64,000 bases of DNA from Rhizoclosmatium globosum (Eukaryota > Chytridiomycota > Chytridiomycetes > Chytridiales > Chytriomycetaceae), in assembly GCA_002104985.1 (NCBI GenBank), contig MCGO01000180.1:1-64000 (forward strand). Reading direction: 5' to 3'. The notes under the pieces were generated by a model. That model saw only the letters and a program-made list of their open reading frames with translations, ran no database searches and was not told where the DNA came from. The translations under genes were made by a program, and so were the position numbers. This document shows, in pieces, positions 32,514 through 45,836 of the stretch (positions are counted from its first letter, which is position 1; each line of letters starts with the position of its first letter).

Positions 32514-34182
32514 ATGTTCACTCAGACACAACGGCGCAATATTGTCATACTCGCCATCGGTATGATCATATACTCATCGATTGCATTTGGAATCCTATCT
32601 ACAGGCAGCTTCACTCGCAAACAAGCCTCTGTCACTGTGGCTGACAGCATCGCAACTTTCCAAACCTTGAACGCAACTAACGGATCCTACCCTCTCTCCA
32701 TATTCGGCAATATCAGTGGACCTAATGCAACACACGTCACACCTCTTGCTGTGCTCACCAGAGAAACGCTCTATCTCATGAACTCAACAAATATCACAGC
32801 TGGATCAGCTACAACGCTGCGTATAGTACCCAATAGCGAGGTTACTCCAATCCGCACGGCTTATATTTTAGTTCTGGAAAACGATCGGGAGAGACAGTTC
32901 CTATTTCCTGTCGCTGTCTATGCGGACGATATTGTCGAAGTGAGAACCTTGTTGTGTCTAAGCTTGTTCAACCCAATGACACATTTCATATCAACAGTTT
33001 TCTTTCAATATGTTTATTTCAGGAACTTTCAAAGTGACATTGTTTGCAGAAGGTCTATTCAAACACAATGATCTGCCTTGGGAGCTACCCAATTTCGACA
33101 AGAAACACTACTTTGACATGCCTAATCTTGAAAAAGTCTACGATTTCGAAGCTGAGATCATCGAGCCGTCTCCATTTTCATCAGCTCATGAACGACTCGC
33201 AAAACATCTGTCCACATTACCTAAATGCTCACCAACCACCATGGACAATTTTCAACAAGGAGGTCGATACCTTGTTGGTACTCTATTTCCAACTCTCGAG
33301 GATGGTGGTGGCGTTGGTGCGCACCTTACATACCTTCCGCCCAATTGCAAGCTCCACTACTTTTCTTCAGCCGAAGCAAACACCTGTCTCCAAACAAGGA
33401 ACGTAACGATTATCGGAGACTCAACGACTCGCGAAACAACCCAAGAAATGATTTTACACCTTACTGCTCAACTATTTGATCGACAACTACCAGAAAACGT
33501 ATACGACTGTCTCCCTGGCTGGGAGCACTGCTACAAATCCCGCGAATTCGGGTACTCTGTCCCAACTCCCTCTGGCAAACCCAAAAGCTGGATCAACCAT
33601 ATCTGGGGCGCAACCAAATACCCATGCGACAACGGGAACGGCGCCATCGATTTGAAAAACGATCACACCTTCCTCGATTTCACGAAATTCAAAATCTCGT
33701 ACCCGGAATTCTGTCACGGATTCAACACGACTATGGGATTCCCTGCCAAAGAGTGGGGTGTTAAAGGCGGCCAATGGGAAAGCAAGGTCTTGAAGGAACA
33801 AGACGTGTTGATTTATTCGTCGGGGCAGCATGATATGCACGGGATTGCGCGGTATCCTGATGTGGATTACCATTTGTATGAGTATGAAGAGCGTATTGAT
33901 TTTGTCATGTCACAGCTTGCGCCGCTTGCGACTACAAGAGTGTTTGTGGCCACGTATCCACAGGTTGGGCGACACAATTTTATGAATCGGTATATTAATT
34001 CGGTTGCGAGGCGGGTTGCCAAGAAGAATGGGTTTTTGTTTGTGGATCAGAATGGTTCCATGATTCATCGGTTGACTGGAGCTGGGTATGGGTTGACGGG
34101 TGATTGGGTTCACGCTTATCCAAGAACTATTTTTACAGCGACTAACATTCAGTTGCTCTTGAATGCAATTTGCCCAAAGTAA
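32514..34182 (+). CDS. Type II membrane PC-esterase-like protein (TBL/NXPE-like), copy 2
   Basis: Exons 32514-32939 and 32998-34182 give 536 residues. Same plan as copy 1: a single N-terminal anchor (IVILAIGMIIYSSIAFGILS), the beta domain (RTAYILVLENDRERQFLF; GTFKVTLFAEGLF), GDS block VTIIGDSTTRET and terminal GDWVHAYP. The acceptor used by copy 1 just before MF(I/M)SGTF has lost its AG here (TTCAAT instead of TTCAAG). An upstream CAACAG keeps the frame and adds FSFN. The enzyme class is inferred from the GDS and DxxH motifs; the substrate is unknown. Confidence 0.78.
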
Positions 34183-34218
34183 CTTCAATAAATTAATTAA
34201 TTCTATATAATCTCGTAT

Positions 34219-35037
34219 TTATTTCTTAAAACTTTTCTTTGGACAGTAATCAGCAACAGGGCATGAGTCGCAATGTGGTTTCACCGCCGTGCAACACGTT
34301 TGACCAAAGCCAACTAAGAGCGGATTAATTTCTGCCCAATACTTTTTTGGTAACCAATCCTCCAGCTCCTTTCGAGTTGATTCCGGTTCAGTCTTCTTTG
34401 TTGATACCCAGCCAAGCTTATTCGCGATACGGTGAACGTGAGTATCGACACCAATACCAACCGATATATCCCAACAGCACTGTAACGCCAGATACGCCAT
34501 TTTCGGTCCAACACCAGGAAACTCCAGTAATCCTTCCAACGTATTCGGCACGTCGCCTTCAAACTTGTTTAGTACCATCTTTGCAGTTTCCTTCAGATAC
34601 ACAGCCTTCCGTTTGTGAAATGAAACACCACGCAGATTATCTTCTAATGTTTGTGTTTCAGTTGCAATGATTGACGATGCATTCAAGCCGTCAGGCAGTG
34701 CTTTCAGTCTTTCGATTGCAGCTGCATTTCGTTCATCAGTTGTTTGCGATGATAGAAGCAGAGCTGTCAAAGTTTGGAAACGGAACTCTGGTCCAGCTAA
34801 CTCGCGATCTGCAAGCCAGCCGCAACCGATGGTGTCGACAGGAGCAGTATGAGTCTTGCGATATTGCTGGATTGCTGCATAGACATCATCAAAGTTGGAT
34901 GGTATCGTTGGACCTGAATGAACTTTGACTTTCTTTGGCGGTGATTCAAGCTTCAGGTCTGTCAGTCGTTCTAGCGACTTGGTGGGTGAGGATGATGGCA
35001 GAGCTTGGCTTGCACTTCGAGTTATTCGTTTGCTCAT
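34219..35037 (-). CDS. NTH1: Endonuclease III DNA glycosylase / AP lyase
   Basis: Single exon of 272 residues. The helix-hairpin-helix LEFPGVGPKMAYLAL contains the catalytic Lys, the conserved Asp is in GVDTHVHRIANKLGW, and the [4Fe-4S] loop has the exact spacing C-x6-C-x2-C-x5-C at the C-terminus. The substrate pocket motif LLSSQTTD is also present. It removes oxidised pyrimidines and nicks the AP site in nuclear and mitochondrial base excision repair. The N-terminal 45 residues are a basic/Ser-rich extension, likely for targeting. Confidence 0.95.
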   Translation of the reverse strand: MSKRITRSASQALPSSSPTKSLERLTDLKLESPPKKVKVHSGPTIPSNFDDVYAAIQQYRKTHTAPVDTIGCGWLADRELAGPEFRFQTLTALLLSSQTTDERNAAAIERLKALPDGLNASSIIATETQTLEDNLRGVSFHKRKAVYLKETAKMVLNKFEGDVPNTLEGLLEFPGVGPKMAYLALQCCWDISVGIGVDTHVHRIANKLGWVSTKKTEPESTRKELEDWLPKKYWAEINPLLVGFGQTCCTAVKPHCDSCPVADYCPKKSFKK

Positions 35038-35157
35038 TTCAGAAACCTTTTAACTAAATTAATTCTCAAGGGAATAATAAAATAGAGTCACGTGCAGGAA
35101 GTAAGTGCTGGTGCAAGTTGTGGAGGTGTGATAAAAAAGAATCGTCGAATCACGTCC

Positions 35158-35577
35158 ATGTTCTATTCTCCAGCCAGACTTGCATCGAGTGGATTCAGAG
35201 CATTGCGGGAGTCTTCATTCTCAGGTTTTAGGTTGTCGGTAAGAAGCTACCGGCCGTCCGTGTCTCCCCTGCTTTCCATCACAAGCAAAGTGCACACTCG
35301 AGCCGGCCCCAAGCCAAAGTCCCACAAAGAAGCTTCCTCCTTTGAAGAAGAGAGCCAAGACCGTCTTGATGCCGGTTCCATCATTACAGCATCTTCTCCG
35401 TTGAATGCCCGCACCGTCTCCGACAATTTGAATGTGGGTTCAAACACAGTCTCGTTTGTCTCTCTTCCTCCGCCAAAGAAGAAAAGCTCAAAGCGCTCTG
35501 GTTCTGTGGCTCGTGGTGACAAGAACGCTAAAACTACGAGATCTTGGGTGCGGACTCCATCTTTGCAACGACGTTAG
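35158..35577 (+). CDS. Small basic protein, possible mitochondrial import signal
   Basis: 139 residues from the first ATG at 35158. The first 40 residues are rich in Arg, Ser and hydrophobics without acids until Glu19 (MFYSPARLASSGFRALRESS), like a mitochondrial presequence. The rest is Ser/Lys-rich and disordered with PPPKKKSSKRSGS. No family recognised. It is divergent from NTH1, 120 bp away. Confidence 0.45.
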   Translation: MFYSPARLASSGFRALRESSFSGFRLSVRSYRPSVSPLLSITSKVHTRAGPKPKSHKEASSFEEESQDRLDAGSIITASSPLNARTVSDNLNVGSNTVSFVSLPPPKKKSSKRSGSVARGDKNAKTTRSWVRTPSLQRR

Positions 35578-35703
35578 CGCTGGAATATTGTCTATACCTC
35601 ACTTATGAAATGATACCTCTTTTCAATATTAGATCTATTCAAATAAAGACCTCTTGTAAACTATGCGTTAACTGAACCCCAAAACTAAAGTCCGCTTCCT
35701 CAA

Positions 35704-36926
<1,223 letters not shown>

Positions 36927-37137
36927 TTTTTGGGGAGAGTTTTGACAACGGCTTGAAAACGTAAGATAAAAGAGAAGAGAGGAAGAGACGGGTTATTGTT
37001 TTTTTAATATGTGTATAACCTCAGCTACCAGAGATCAAATCAAAGACCTCAAACAACGTGAAAAGTGCAAGGAAAACTAGACAGCAAAAAAGTACTAAAG
37101 AACAAGACCAAAATTCGATTTCCCAAGTCTATTTCAC

Positions 37138-39732
37138 TTAAGCAATCATAGTAATTGGGTTCTCAATGTACTTCTTGAAGGCCTGCAACCACTGTGCTCC
37201 AACAGCACCGTCAACAACACGGTGATCGCAGCTCAGTGTAACATTGAACACCTTCTTGACTCTGAATCCCTTAGGTGACTTGTCGTCCAAAACAAGCTTC
37301 TCCTCGGTTCCACCAACGGCAAGGATGGCAGCGTGTGGTGGGTTGATGATAGCAGTGAACGACTTGATTCCAAACATTCCCAAGTTCGAGATAGTGAATG
37401 AACCACCCTGGTATTCGTGTGGCTGGAGCTTTCCGTCACGAGCCTTCTCAGCAAGGTATTTCACGTTGTTGGAGATTCCAGCGAGGCCGAGGGTTTCAGC
37501 GCGGGAAACGATTGGGGTAATGAGGCCGTTGTCGGTCGCGACTGCGATGGCAATGTCGGAGGTTTGGAACTCACGGATGAAAGTTCCTTGCCAGGCGGAG
37601 TTGACGGCTGGGACGTCCTTGAGGGCGAGCGAGGAGGCTTTGATGACAAAGTCGTTGACGGAGAGCTTGTACTTTCCGTTGGCTTGCTTGTTCAAGGTCT
37701 CTCTAGCGCTCAAGATGGCATCGGCGTCCAACTCGACGGTGAGGTAGTAGTGGGGGATAGATTGCTTTGACTCGGTCAAACGGCCGGCAATGACCTTGCG
37801 GATGTTGGTGAGAGGGGTGTCAATGTATGCTTGGGCGGTTGGTGGGGCTGGAGTGAAAGAGGATGATGGGGCAGCGGCCGATCTGGCGGCAGCAGCTCCA
37901 GTGGCTCCCTTGTAGGACAAAACGTCACCCTTCACGATGCGGCCGTTTGGACCAGTACCATTGATGTTTTCGAGAGGAATACCCTTTTGAGCAGCAATGA
38001 ACTTGGCAGCAGGAGAAGCAAGAATACGGTCTCCGGATCGTCGGGTAGCAGTGTGAGCGGCGGCAGCAATTGGCGAGGCAGCAGCTGGAACAGCAGCAGC
38101 AGCCGCTGGAGCAGCAGCGGCAGCAGGGGCAGCAGCGGCACCAAGAGTGAAGGAAGCAAACTTGGCAACATCCTCCTTGTTCTCAACAAGAATAGCAATT
38201 GGCTGTGGGAATAAAATTAGTAAGCATTCTCCTGTAATCTGAACAAAACTCACAGCTCCAACAATAACGTCCTTGGTGTTGGCATCAACAAAGATTTTGG
38301 CAATGTAACCCTCCTCCTGACATTCAAAGTCCATGGTGGCCTTGTCAGTCTCAACCTCGACAAGAATGTCTCCTGGAGAAACCTTGTCTCCGACCTGCTT
38401 CTTCCAGGCACCAAGGTTACCTATTTTCGAAATGTATTAGTAGCTATTTAAAGAGCAGCATGAAGAAATGCACCTTGTGTCATGGTTGGGGAGAGAGCTG
38501 GCATTCCCATCAAGTTGTGTGGTGGGAAGTTGGCAGCGTTGGAGGCTGGGGCAGCTGGAGCGGCTGGAGCAGCGGCTTTGGCTGGAGCAGCAGCAGGAGC
38601 GGAAGCAGCCTTTGGAGCAGCTCCGCCAATGTTGGCAATGGTGAAGTCGGCAAATGCAGCAACGTCAGCCTTGTTCTCGGCAAGGATACAAAGAGGCTAA
38701 TCAGGAAAATTTCATCAGATATTGAACCAATGCTTGAATGGATGCAAGAGTGTATGGTTGCGGTTGAATAGTTGATGAGACCGAGGTTTCTGTCAATAGT
38801 GGGGGCTTTCCGATTGCACTCCAATGTCAGTCGTCACTTTTCCGGTCAATGGAAGCCTCGTATGACAAATGATCCATTTCAGCATCACAATTCTTAGACG
38901 ATATCAAACTCCGAGATTCAGATTGACGTTGTGTTCAAGTGAGGCTTCACCAAGTGAAGAGAAGCCAAAAGCGCAAAAACTCAAGGTCGTAAACACTCAC
39001 AGTACCAACAGGGACATCCTTATCACCAGCCTTCAAGAAAGTCTGAGCAAGGAAACCTTCTTCCTGACATTCAAAGTCCATGGTAGCCTTATCCGTCTCG
39101 ACTTCCACAAGAACATCACCAGGGGCGATTTGATCACCAATCTGCTTCTTCCAAGCACCCAAGTTTCCTGGATTGTTGTTATACGGATTTTAGATGCGGT
39201 GGTTGAATTGAAATAAGCAAGAAGCGTGCATGTTTCCTGAATTTTTCCGGATGCGGGTGATGTGCTTCAAAGATAAGAGAGGGAGGTGATCGAGGGTGAT
39301 AGTGTTGCCGACAAGAAGTGATGCATCAAGATAAAGCAAGAGAGGGTTACCTTGAGTCATGGTAGGGGAGAGGGCAGGCATGTTCATGACGACGTGGGAA
39401 GGGTAGGCTGTTTGGGCAGAAGAAGGCGGTTAAACAGGCAGCACCAGGGACACCCTCCACTCAACTCTTCGCAGCATAGGCTCTAATCGCCACCTTGTTA
39501 ACAACAGACAGGGTTTGAAGCGGAAGAGCCCTATGTCGACCGTCGAAGTCAGTCACCTTCCAAATCATCACCCAAAAACGCACCTTTGAACACGCGCACC
39601 CAAAACACGGACACTCGCACCCAAAATCGCCCTAGTTGAAACACTCGAAATCGATCGATGAGTCACTGGCAAGGTGCTCGTAATCGAAGAAGCCGCACGA
39701 CAAGAAACGGTGGTTGAACAACGGCGGAGCAT
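37138..39732 (-). CDS. LAT1: Pyruvate dehydrogenase E2, dihydrolipoamide acetyltransferase, two lipoyl domains
   Basis: Seven exons (39584-39732, 39466-39530, 39351-39407, 39001-39167, 38474-38696, 38254-38420, 37138-38202) give 630 residues. It starts with an Arg/Ser-rich mitochondrial presequence ([16 protein letters not shown]). Two lipoyl domains follow, each [19 protein letters not shown]...[13 protein letters not shown] with the lipoylated Lys in DKATM; Ala/Pro linkers; the E1/E3-binding domain ([19 protein letters not shown]); and the catalytic domain ending in the active-site [16 protein letters not shown]. The two lipoyl exons are both 167 nt and in the same phase. It transfers acetyl groups from E1 to CoA in the matrix complex. 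Confidence 0.95.
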
Positions 39733-39816
39733 TTTCTAAGTACTTTCTTTGGTTTGGATTGGGACTGAAAAAGTGAACAAATCTTCACAAGAAACAAGAA
39801 ACAAGAAACTAAACAA
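39733..39816. promoter_or_regulatory. Shared divergent promoter, E2 and kynureninase
   Basis: 84 bp between the start codons of the PDH E2 gene (minus) and kynureninase (plus). Both 5' UTRs and any core promoter must fit here or inside the genes. Confidence 0.5.
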
Positions 39817-41779
39817 ATGAACTCTCTGCGCTCATTCGCAAAACAGAACGCGCTTGTCCTCGAATCTTCCGCTTTTGCCAAGACCCTCGATGCCTCGTTC
39901 GAACACAAGTCCCTCAGGAAAGACTTCCTGTTTCCAAAGCAGAAGGCCGTTGCGAAACACCCACACCGCCCGGAGGATGCCGACAAGGACGTTGTTTACA
40001 TGATTGGTAACTCGCTTGGGCTGCAGCCGGTGGCAACCCGCAAGCTTATCAACGAGGAGCTGGATGTCTGGGCCGACAGGTGAGTCCGTTGATTCCTCTG
40101 CCTCCTCCTTTCCCGATATTCAGGCTCATACGGGCATGAACTCTCTGATTTGAATGCATCTCGGTCTATCTGTGAATCTTGTCATGATCTTTCGTCTCTC
40201 AATTACTAAACTAACTTTGAATTCAACACAGAGGTGTCAACGGCCACTTTGACCACCCCCTCAATCGTCCGTGGGTCAGTGTTGACGATAATGTCTTGGA
40301 ACAGTCGGCGCGCATCGTTGGTGAGGCCTCATTTCCCAATCCCATCACTGTTCCGTTTTCTCCGTCATCGCCTCCCAAAGATCTCCAGAGAAGCGAAAAC
40401 GGAACGCCACCAAAACCGATCTCCATTACATCCCAACCAACGATAATACTAATGTGCATGCATGCTTACAGGTGCCAAATCAACCTCCGAAGTAGCAATC
40501 ATGAACACACTTACATCCAACCTCCACTTCCTCCTGGTCTCCTTTTACCGTCCAACGCCTCTTCGCTACAAAATCATCATGGAAGCAAAAGCATTCCCCT
40601 CTGATTTCTTTGCGTTCGCGTCTCAGACCACGTTCCATGGATTTGATCCAAAGGATGCTATTATCGAAGTGAAGCCAAGAGACGGAGAGTTTACTTTGAG
40701 GATTGAGGATATTGTCGATGTAATTAGAAAGGAAGGGGATAAGGTTGCACTGGTGTTGTTCAGTGGTGTTCAATATTATACTGGTGAGTAGTTTGTGACT
40801 TTGCGGAAAAGAGCGGAGCGCAGCGCAGCGAGACCAAGAATAATAGGTGAATGGTGACAATGAGTGGAGATGCATGGGAGGAAGAAAAGTGAGTGGAGCG
40901 AAGCAGCCTAAGCAAACACAAAGTGAGACGTTCGTGTCATCAACAACATATGTTCCATTGATTCACTCCAGACTCACAAAATGCATCAAAGAAATGAGGA
41001 CCATTTCCCACCACCAAAATCAACTCTAACCTCAAAATACTACAGGCCAATTCTTTGATTTGAAGCGTATCACTCAAGAAGGCCACGCCATTGGCGCTCG
41101 TGTCGGATTCGACCTTGCCCACGCAGCCGGAAACGTTCCCCTCGAGTTACACGACTGGAACGTTGATTTCGCAGCATGGTGCACTTACAAATACCTGAAC
41201 GGTGGACCGGGTAACATTGGAGGACTGTTTGTGCACTCGAAATTTGATGGTGAAAAGTTGCCACGGTTGGCTGGATGGTGGGGAAGTGATCCAGCTACTA
41301 AATTCACGATGGATAATCAGTTCCATGGGATTCCGGGGGCGGCTGGGTACCGTTTGAGTAACCCGAGTGTGTTGGCGGTTACGAGTTTGTTGGGGTCTTT
41401 GCAGACTTTTGAGAAGACTAGGTATTGGTGTATATATGTTGATATTCATTCATTCTGATTTGGCTTTATGAGCAGCATGCAAGAGCTTCGTGAGCGGTCC
41501 CTTCTTTTGACGGGGTACCTTGAGCACTTGCTCCTTGAACTCCACAAAAGCAAGCCCCACTTCAAGATTATCACTCCATCGGATCCTGAGCAGCGTGGTT
41601 GTCAACTTTCTGTTCTCTTTGAACCAGGACAGATGGAGCGTGTGTTTGAGGCTCTCTTGAACAGAGGAATTGTATGTGATGAGAGACGACCAGATGTCAT
41701 TCGTATCAGTCCAGCTCCATTGTACTGCACTTTTGAAGATGTTTGGAAGACGGTGGATGGGTTGAAGGAAGTTTTGTGA
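39817..41779 (+). CDS. BNA5: Kynureninase (tryptophan to NAD / anthranilate pathway)
   Basis: Five exons (39817-40079, 40232-40320, 40472-40783, 41046-41421, 41476-41779) give 447 residues. Signatures are YMIGNSLGLQP at the N-terminus, KSTSEVAIMNTLTSNLHFLL, the PLP Asp region GFDLAHAAGNVPLELHDW and the Schiff-base Lys in AAWCTYKYLNGGPGN. The RISPAPLYCTFEDVW end is typical. It cleaves kynurenine or 3-hydroxykynurenine to (3-hydroxy)anthranilate plus alanine. Introns of 150-260 nt are longer than elsewhere in the window. Confidence 0.95.
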
Positions 41780-42123
41780 TGTGTTAAGTGAAATTGCCCT
41801 TTGTTTTCTCTTTCCTTTCCTTTCTATAAAGTAGTTTCTATCTTATTATATTGTGGTGTTGGCGGACTGGGTAGGGTACGTTGTGGGGACAATGAGTCTG
41901 AATCCGAGACTTCATCCTTCCAGTTGCCACAGACTCAAACAGATCACTCCAATCGCCAAACGCTCCTCTTCCAATCAAATCTCTTCTCTAACCAACAACT
42001 GCCCCATCCAACTCCGACGACAACAAAAAGGCAACCAACAACTGACTTGGTGCAAAGAAAAACTCTCATCCAAAACTCGCACTCCACCAGCGAACACACA
42101 CGAAACCACGCACGAATTCCAAC
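41780..42123. other. Intergenic, promoter side of SPT5
   Basis: About 340 bp; C/A-rich just before the SPT5 start. Open frames here are low-complexity and unsupported. Confidence 0.4.
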
Positions 42124-45100
42124 ATGAGCGACATTGAAGACGACGATATTGACGCTGAGATGCGTGAGGACGATGAAGACCTTGACGACCGCGATGACGA
42201 CGACGATGAAGATGATGAGGAGGATGAGGATGAAGAGGAGGAGGAAGAGGGCGAGGATAGAGGACCAGTGAAAAAGAAGCAGCGGAAGAGGAAGGTTAGT
42301 TTCAGGTGGTGGCTGGTGGTTGGATGTGTGCTGAATGTGAGAGCCTCGATGAGTTGTTGATTGTGAAGCGGGTGATTATCCTGGACACTCGTCGGTTTTG
42401 GGCTTTATATATGGGAGGAAGGAAGGATCTGAAAAGGGCGCTTTTGGGGTTGAGGCATCAAGTACTGAAAAGCAGTTACAATATCCAGGGAGCCGCTCGT
42501 TTCATTGATGATATCGCCGACGTTGATGACGACGAAGAGGAAGAAGACGAAGAGTTTGATGATATCGTAGGAGGTCGAGGTGAAGGTTTTCGATGCTTTG
42601 GAAGACTGCTCGTTAACAGGTTCCACAGACGAAGACTTTGACGAGGAGCAATATAATGATACACGAACTCACCGAAAACTTGATACCCGTCGAGAACAAC
42701 AAAAGGAGGTGGATGCTGAAGAACTTGCGGCTCGTTTCGATGAACGGTACAGAGGACGAAACCGTGGAGGGAACTATAAACCTTCTGACAATGTCGCCGG
42801 ACGTATGCTGATGCCATCTATTAATGATCCAAGTTTATGGCTCGTCAGATGCAAGGTTGGGTTTTCCCACAACGTATTCAACGAATCTCTAAACTCCTCC
42901 ACAGCAAGGATCAGAAAAGTCTCTCATCATAACACTATGGAGAAAATTCATGGAAGCCGAAGATCCGTCGAAACTCAACATCATGTCCATTTTTACTCGT
43001 GAAAACCTTCCTGGTTTCATTTACGTCGAAGCACGCGACAAGAAGAGTGTGGATTTCGCTATTGAAAACGTCAGTGGAATCTATCAGCAAACTGTCAAAG
43101 TTATTCCTGTCGACGACATGGTTGCTTGTTTGCGAATCAAGAAGAAGGAAAAAGATATGAAGGAAGGCGCATGGGTTCGTGTCAAGAAGGGAACGTATGC
43201 TGGGGATTTGGCGAAAGTGAGTTCTGAGCAGCTTAGAGTTGTTATTGATACTAACTGACGATCAGATTATCGAAGTTTTGGAAGGCGGATCAGTTCTCCG
43301 TCTCAAACTCGTGCCTCGCCTTCAACCGCCTTCATCAAATGACCGGGCTGGAGAAAAGCGGAAGCAACCAACAAGTGGTGTTCCTCCGCAAAAACTCTTC
43401 AATCCCGAACATGTCCCCAAGGGATCCTACACCAAAAATACACAGTACAATATGTATCAATATCAAGGCGAACTGTTTGACATGGACGGATATCTCGAAA
43501 AGGACATGAAGGTCACTGGTATTGAACTCGACAATGTCAACCCCACACTCGAGGAAATCACTCGCTTCAGCGGCGGAAGTCTCAATGAGCGAAACATTGA
43601 CTTGGATGCTATTGCTGCGCGGTCTGGAGGTCTCACAACTACGGATTTCAAGACTGGTGACAACGTTGAGATTTTCCGAGGAGACTTGAAGGATGTGACT
43701 GGAAAAGTTATTGCTACGGACAGCGAATTTGTAACTATCTTGCCGAAGGATGTTCAGTTGGGAGCTATTCGTATTGACGCGAAGGATTTGAGGAAACGGT
43801 TTGATGAAGGAGATCACGTAAAGGTCATCAACGGAAACCATGCTGGAGAGACTGGTTTGGTTATCAAAGTCAATTCTAACGTGGCGACTGTATTGTCTGA
43901 TTCAACATACAAGCCAGTTGAGTATTCTTGGCTCATACTATATTTAACTAACATTCTTGCAGATTCAAGTTTTCACAAAGGATCTTCGTGGAAGAAACGA
44001 AACCTCAAGCGCCTCAACACAACAAAGTATGTTTGATATCGATGATCCTGTTCAAATCAAGTAAGTCGATTTCGCTGCCATTTGGTCTGAAACTGACTCA
44101 TCTTTGGCAGTCAATCGGATGCTGGAGTCGTCTTGAAAGTTGAAAACGGTGCTGTTACTGTCATGAACCAATTCGGAACCATCTCGAAAATGCCACAACA
44201 GCAAATTCAGCGAAAAGTCGATAACAAGAACGTACGAACCTCTGATGCAAATGGTCGTACGCTGGCTCCCAAAGACTCGGTCGTTGCGAAAGATACAGGA
44301 AGGAGAGGAACCATCATACACATCTTTCGTACTTTTGTTTTCATCAAGTCGAGAGAGGTTATGGAACACGGAGGCTTGTTTGTCACGCGTCCGAATAACG
44401 TGGAGCTTTTGGGAACACACGGATCTGCGCCGGTGAGTTGGATTTGCCTGATAGTTTCACAGTTAGGCTAAATTTATGCAGAACTCGTCTAACAATGGTG
44501 GTTTCGCAAGGCCATTTCCTTCTGGCGGTGCTGGTCGAGGGGGTGGTGGTTTTGGAGGGGGTGGTGGAGGAGGCCGTCGTGATCCACTTATCAGTGCTAC
44601 TGTGACTATTGTTGGTGGTCCTTATAAAGGCTACCTGGGAATCGTGAAAGATATGACATCAGGAGGCGCTCGTGTTGAACTCCACACCAACTCTCGTATT
44701 GTGACAGTCAATCCTGAAATTCTGAAAGTGCATGGTTCATCTGGACCAAGCAGACCATCGTTTGATTATAGCAACAAAGATAGTTTTGGAAGTGGAGGAA
44801 AGACACCAGCATATGGGTCAAGTGCTCGAACACCGAATCCATATGGAGGTGACGGCGGTAGGACACCAGGATGGGATTCTGGAAGCCGGACTCCTGGTTG
44901 GGGTGGAGGCCGAACGCCAGCAAGAGACAATGGATGGGATTCTGGAAGTAAAACACCGGCTCGTGGAAGTATGGATAATGATGAATATTCCTTCGGCAGA
45001 AGTTCTCTGTAAGTTGTGTTTGCGTTTTGGACTGCATTGATAACCATTGTTTTAGTTCTGACAACCCAGATACACCATTCAACCCGCATACTCCTCGATA

Positions 45101-45750
45101 CGACCAAGAAACTCCTTTCAACCCAGAAACTCCCGGAAACTACCATATGCCCCAAACCCCTGGTTCTTATCCAAACGCCGCGAGTGTGTCTCATGGAAAT
45201 CCAGCCACACCATACAATCCAAACACTCCTTACAACCCAAACACACCATACAACCCCAATACTCCTTTCAACCCGGCTACTCCGTACGCATCAGGACCTT
45301 CATACGCTGGACACGACTCTGGACCATCCACTAACCACAGTGAGTGGCTGTTCATCGTTTAAATGTGTCACTCACCATGATGTTACAGCTCAAAGGCCGG
45401 ATAACTGGCTGACAACCGACATTGAAGTTACAATCAAGCCTCGAAACGGCCGAAGTTTCAGGAATGGAATTGTCGATTATAAACGTGCAATTATTCGTGG
45501 CGTGGAAGGCGCAGGACTGGCGAGAGTGGTTATCATGACAGACGGAAGACCAACAGAATCTGTGCCGGCAGAGTTTTTGGATCCTGTCAAACCTGAGAAG
45601 AAAGAACGTGTGAAAGTTCTCGGTGGAAGCCACCGCGGGGAGTTTGGTGAACTCATAGCCATTGATCAGGAGGGCTTGGTGAAGTTGAATAGTGGTGTGT
45701 TTGAACCAATCCCGATGCCATTGTTGGCGAGACATGTGGAAAGTGTGTAG
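42124..45750 (+). CDS. SPT5: Transcription elongation factor Spt5
   Basis: Ten exons (42124-42294, 42489-42579, 42629-42855, 42905-43216, 43266-43916, 43963-44060, 44111-44432, 44482-45008, 45056-45339, 45389-45750) give about 1014 residues. There is a very acidic N-terminus, the NGN domain (DPSLWLVRCK, then PGFIYVEARDKKSVDFAI), a series of KOW domains (WVRVKKGTYAGDLAKV; DNVEIFRGDLKDVTGKV; DHVKVINGNHAGETG), a Gly-rich linker, and the C-terminal repeat region with TPGWDSGSRTPGW and NPNTPYNPNTP units, phosphorylated by Cdk9/Bur1 in relatives. It ends in a last KOW. With Spt4 it forms DSIF on Pol II. The donor of intron 2 could be at 42573 or 42579. Confidence 0.93.
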
Positions 45751-45836
45751 TTGGCTGAATGTGTACTATTCTTTCTGGTTTGGAATAATAAAAGACTACG
45801 GGGAACTGACAATTCTGTCGAGCTGTTGGAATCATC

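Noticed and set aside
42573..42628. Frameshift in SPT5 near the end of the acidic region
   Set aside because: Two GT donors (42574 or 42580) with the acceptor at 42628 restore the frame, so this is an ordinary intron.
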